NCBI GenBank assembly: GCA_900317425.1
Contig: ONGR01000004.1
Coordinates: 62,001 to 126,000, forward strand
Length of the DNA: 64,000 nucleotides
Origin: an uncultured Eubacteriales bacterium
Lineage (GTDB): Bacteria; Bacillota; Clostridia; Oscillospirales; Oscillospiraceae
Direction of reading: 5' to 3'
Both the position numbers and the translations under genes were made by a program. Numbering within the stretch: position 1 is the stretch's first letter; every line of letters begins with the position of its first letter. Below, one piece after another: positions 63,764 through 64,000 of the stretch. The notes beneath the pieces were generated by a model. The model made no database searches, had not been told where the DNA came from, and worked only from the letters and a program-made list of their open reading frames with translations.

Positions 63764-63795
63764 GATTTAACTTTGCTAACTGCGATCCAAACCGG

Positions 63796-63838
63796 CGTCG
63801 TTTTAATTTGCCGACCCAGTCGGCGAATTAAAACGACG
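63796..63838. repeat. NSPT palindrome copy 10, extended 43-nt form
   Basis: CGTCGTTTTAATT on the left and AATTAAAACGACG on the right extend the usual arms, giving the longest form of the element (about 20-nt arms). Centre CCA. It lies in the upstream region of parA. Confidence 0.92.
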
Positions 63839-63842
63839 GAAT

Positions 63843-63875
63843 ATAAAAAAGCAGCACCGTCACCGGTGCTGCTGG
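63843..63875 (-). terminator. Terminator of a minus-strand gene to the right of the window
   Basis: A GCAGCACCG / CGGTGCTGC stem whose T-run is on the minus strand, so the transcript comes from beyond 64000. Confidence 0.8.
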
Positions 63876-63876
63876 G

Positions 63877-64000
63877 TTAGTAGGTGGGACCGCCGCAAAG
63901 GCGGTCCCCCAAAGAAGGAAGAGCAGGGGAGGATCATCACAACCTCCGCGCTGCCCATATGTGCCCCACCAAACCGTGTCATGCCGTCCAGTGGGGCGGG
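63877..64000. other. Right edge, non-coding in view
   Basis: Includes a further stem GGGACCGCC / GGCGGTCCC (about 63888-63908). No gene could be supported in the last 120 nt. Confidence 0.5.

Noticed and set aside
29506..63838. Palindromic repeats as a CRISPR array
   Set aside because: Spacing is irregular, from ~150 nt to 27 kb, copies lie between or inside genes, and no cas genes are present.

Overview
The window is high-GC, strictly bacterial DNA. The chromosomal part (1 to about 29.4 kb) has strong Shine-Dalgarno sites, Clostridia-type genes and a complete 3-methylaspartate glutamate-fermentation cluster. This suggests a gut Clostridia member of the Oscillospirales (an Oscillospiraceae-like anaerobe). 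That is an inference from gene content, since no rRNA is present.

Region 1 (1-10.6 kb) holds housekeeping and transport genes: a cut membrane protein, an ASKHA sugar-kinase-like protein, a Na/Pi cotransporter with a PhoU-like tail, a small-multidrug-export protein, a small (p)ppGpp synthetase, a MATE pump, an M29 aminopeptidase, a polysaccharide deacetylase and a GH13 glucosidase. Region 2 (10.7-21.5 kb) is one metabolic block. Methylaspartate ammonia-lyase, glutamate mutase E/L/S, a GntR regulator, a two-subunit class I hydratase and a three-subunit citrate-lyase-type enzyme all run on the minus strand, with the lyase-activating ligase citC divergent. Read together they convert glutamate to methylaspartate, mesaconate, citramalate, and then acetate plus pyruvate. 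The 'fumarase' is therefore probably mesaconase and the 'citrate lyase' probably citramalate lyase. Region 3 (21.5-29.4 kb) has a P-loop protein, an HTH regulator, a BrkB-like protein, a TrkA-type K+ protein, a TrpR-like regulator, a methyltransferase, Hsp33 and five tRNAs (Val, Asp, Phe, Gly, Cys).

From just after tRNA-Cys to the right edge the DNA changes: lower and mixed GC, operons of overlapping small genes, and conjugation genes. This is an integrative/conjugative or mobilizable element that continues beyond the window. It carries a replication-initiator-like protein, an oriT candidate, MobC, a relaxase, three Fic proteins with a nucleotidyltransferase, an ArdC-like antirestriction protein, a serine recombinase, topoisomerase III, a CHAP cell-wall hydrolase, VirB4, a PcfB-like DUF3801 protein, a giant VaFE/thioester surface adhesin with sortase B, a toprim protein, and ParB/ParA. 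No integrase, intact VirD4 or VirB6 is in the window. A truncated ORF between PcfB and VirB4 suggests an internal deletion.

Three observations stand out. (1) A palindrome of about 27 nt (arm AATTCGCCGAC) occurs ten times, only in the element. It sits between cistrons next to Shine-Dalgarno sites, and in three places it is read in frame as NSPT(G/E)SAN, inside ParB, a lipoprotein and a 44-aa peptide. (2) The three Fic proteins end in a nearly identical tail (PM-DRFAAAKAQAE-HN) that is also present in the PcfB-like coupling-protein partner, which suggests a transfer or docking signal. (3) There are two well-bounded, promoter-to-terminator structured RNAs (about 29.88 kb and 34.15 kb) and two short leader-peptide/hairpin units, ahead of the adhesin and ahead of a secreted protein.
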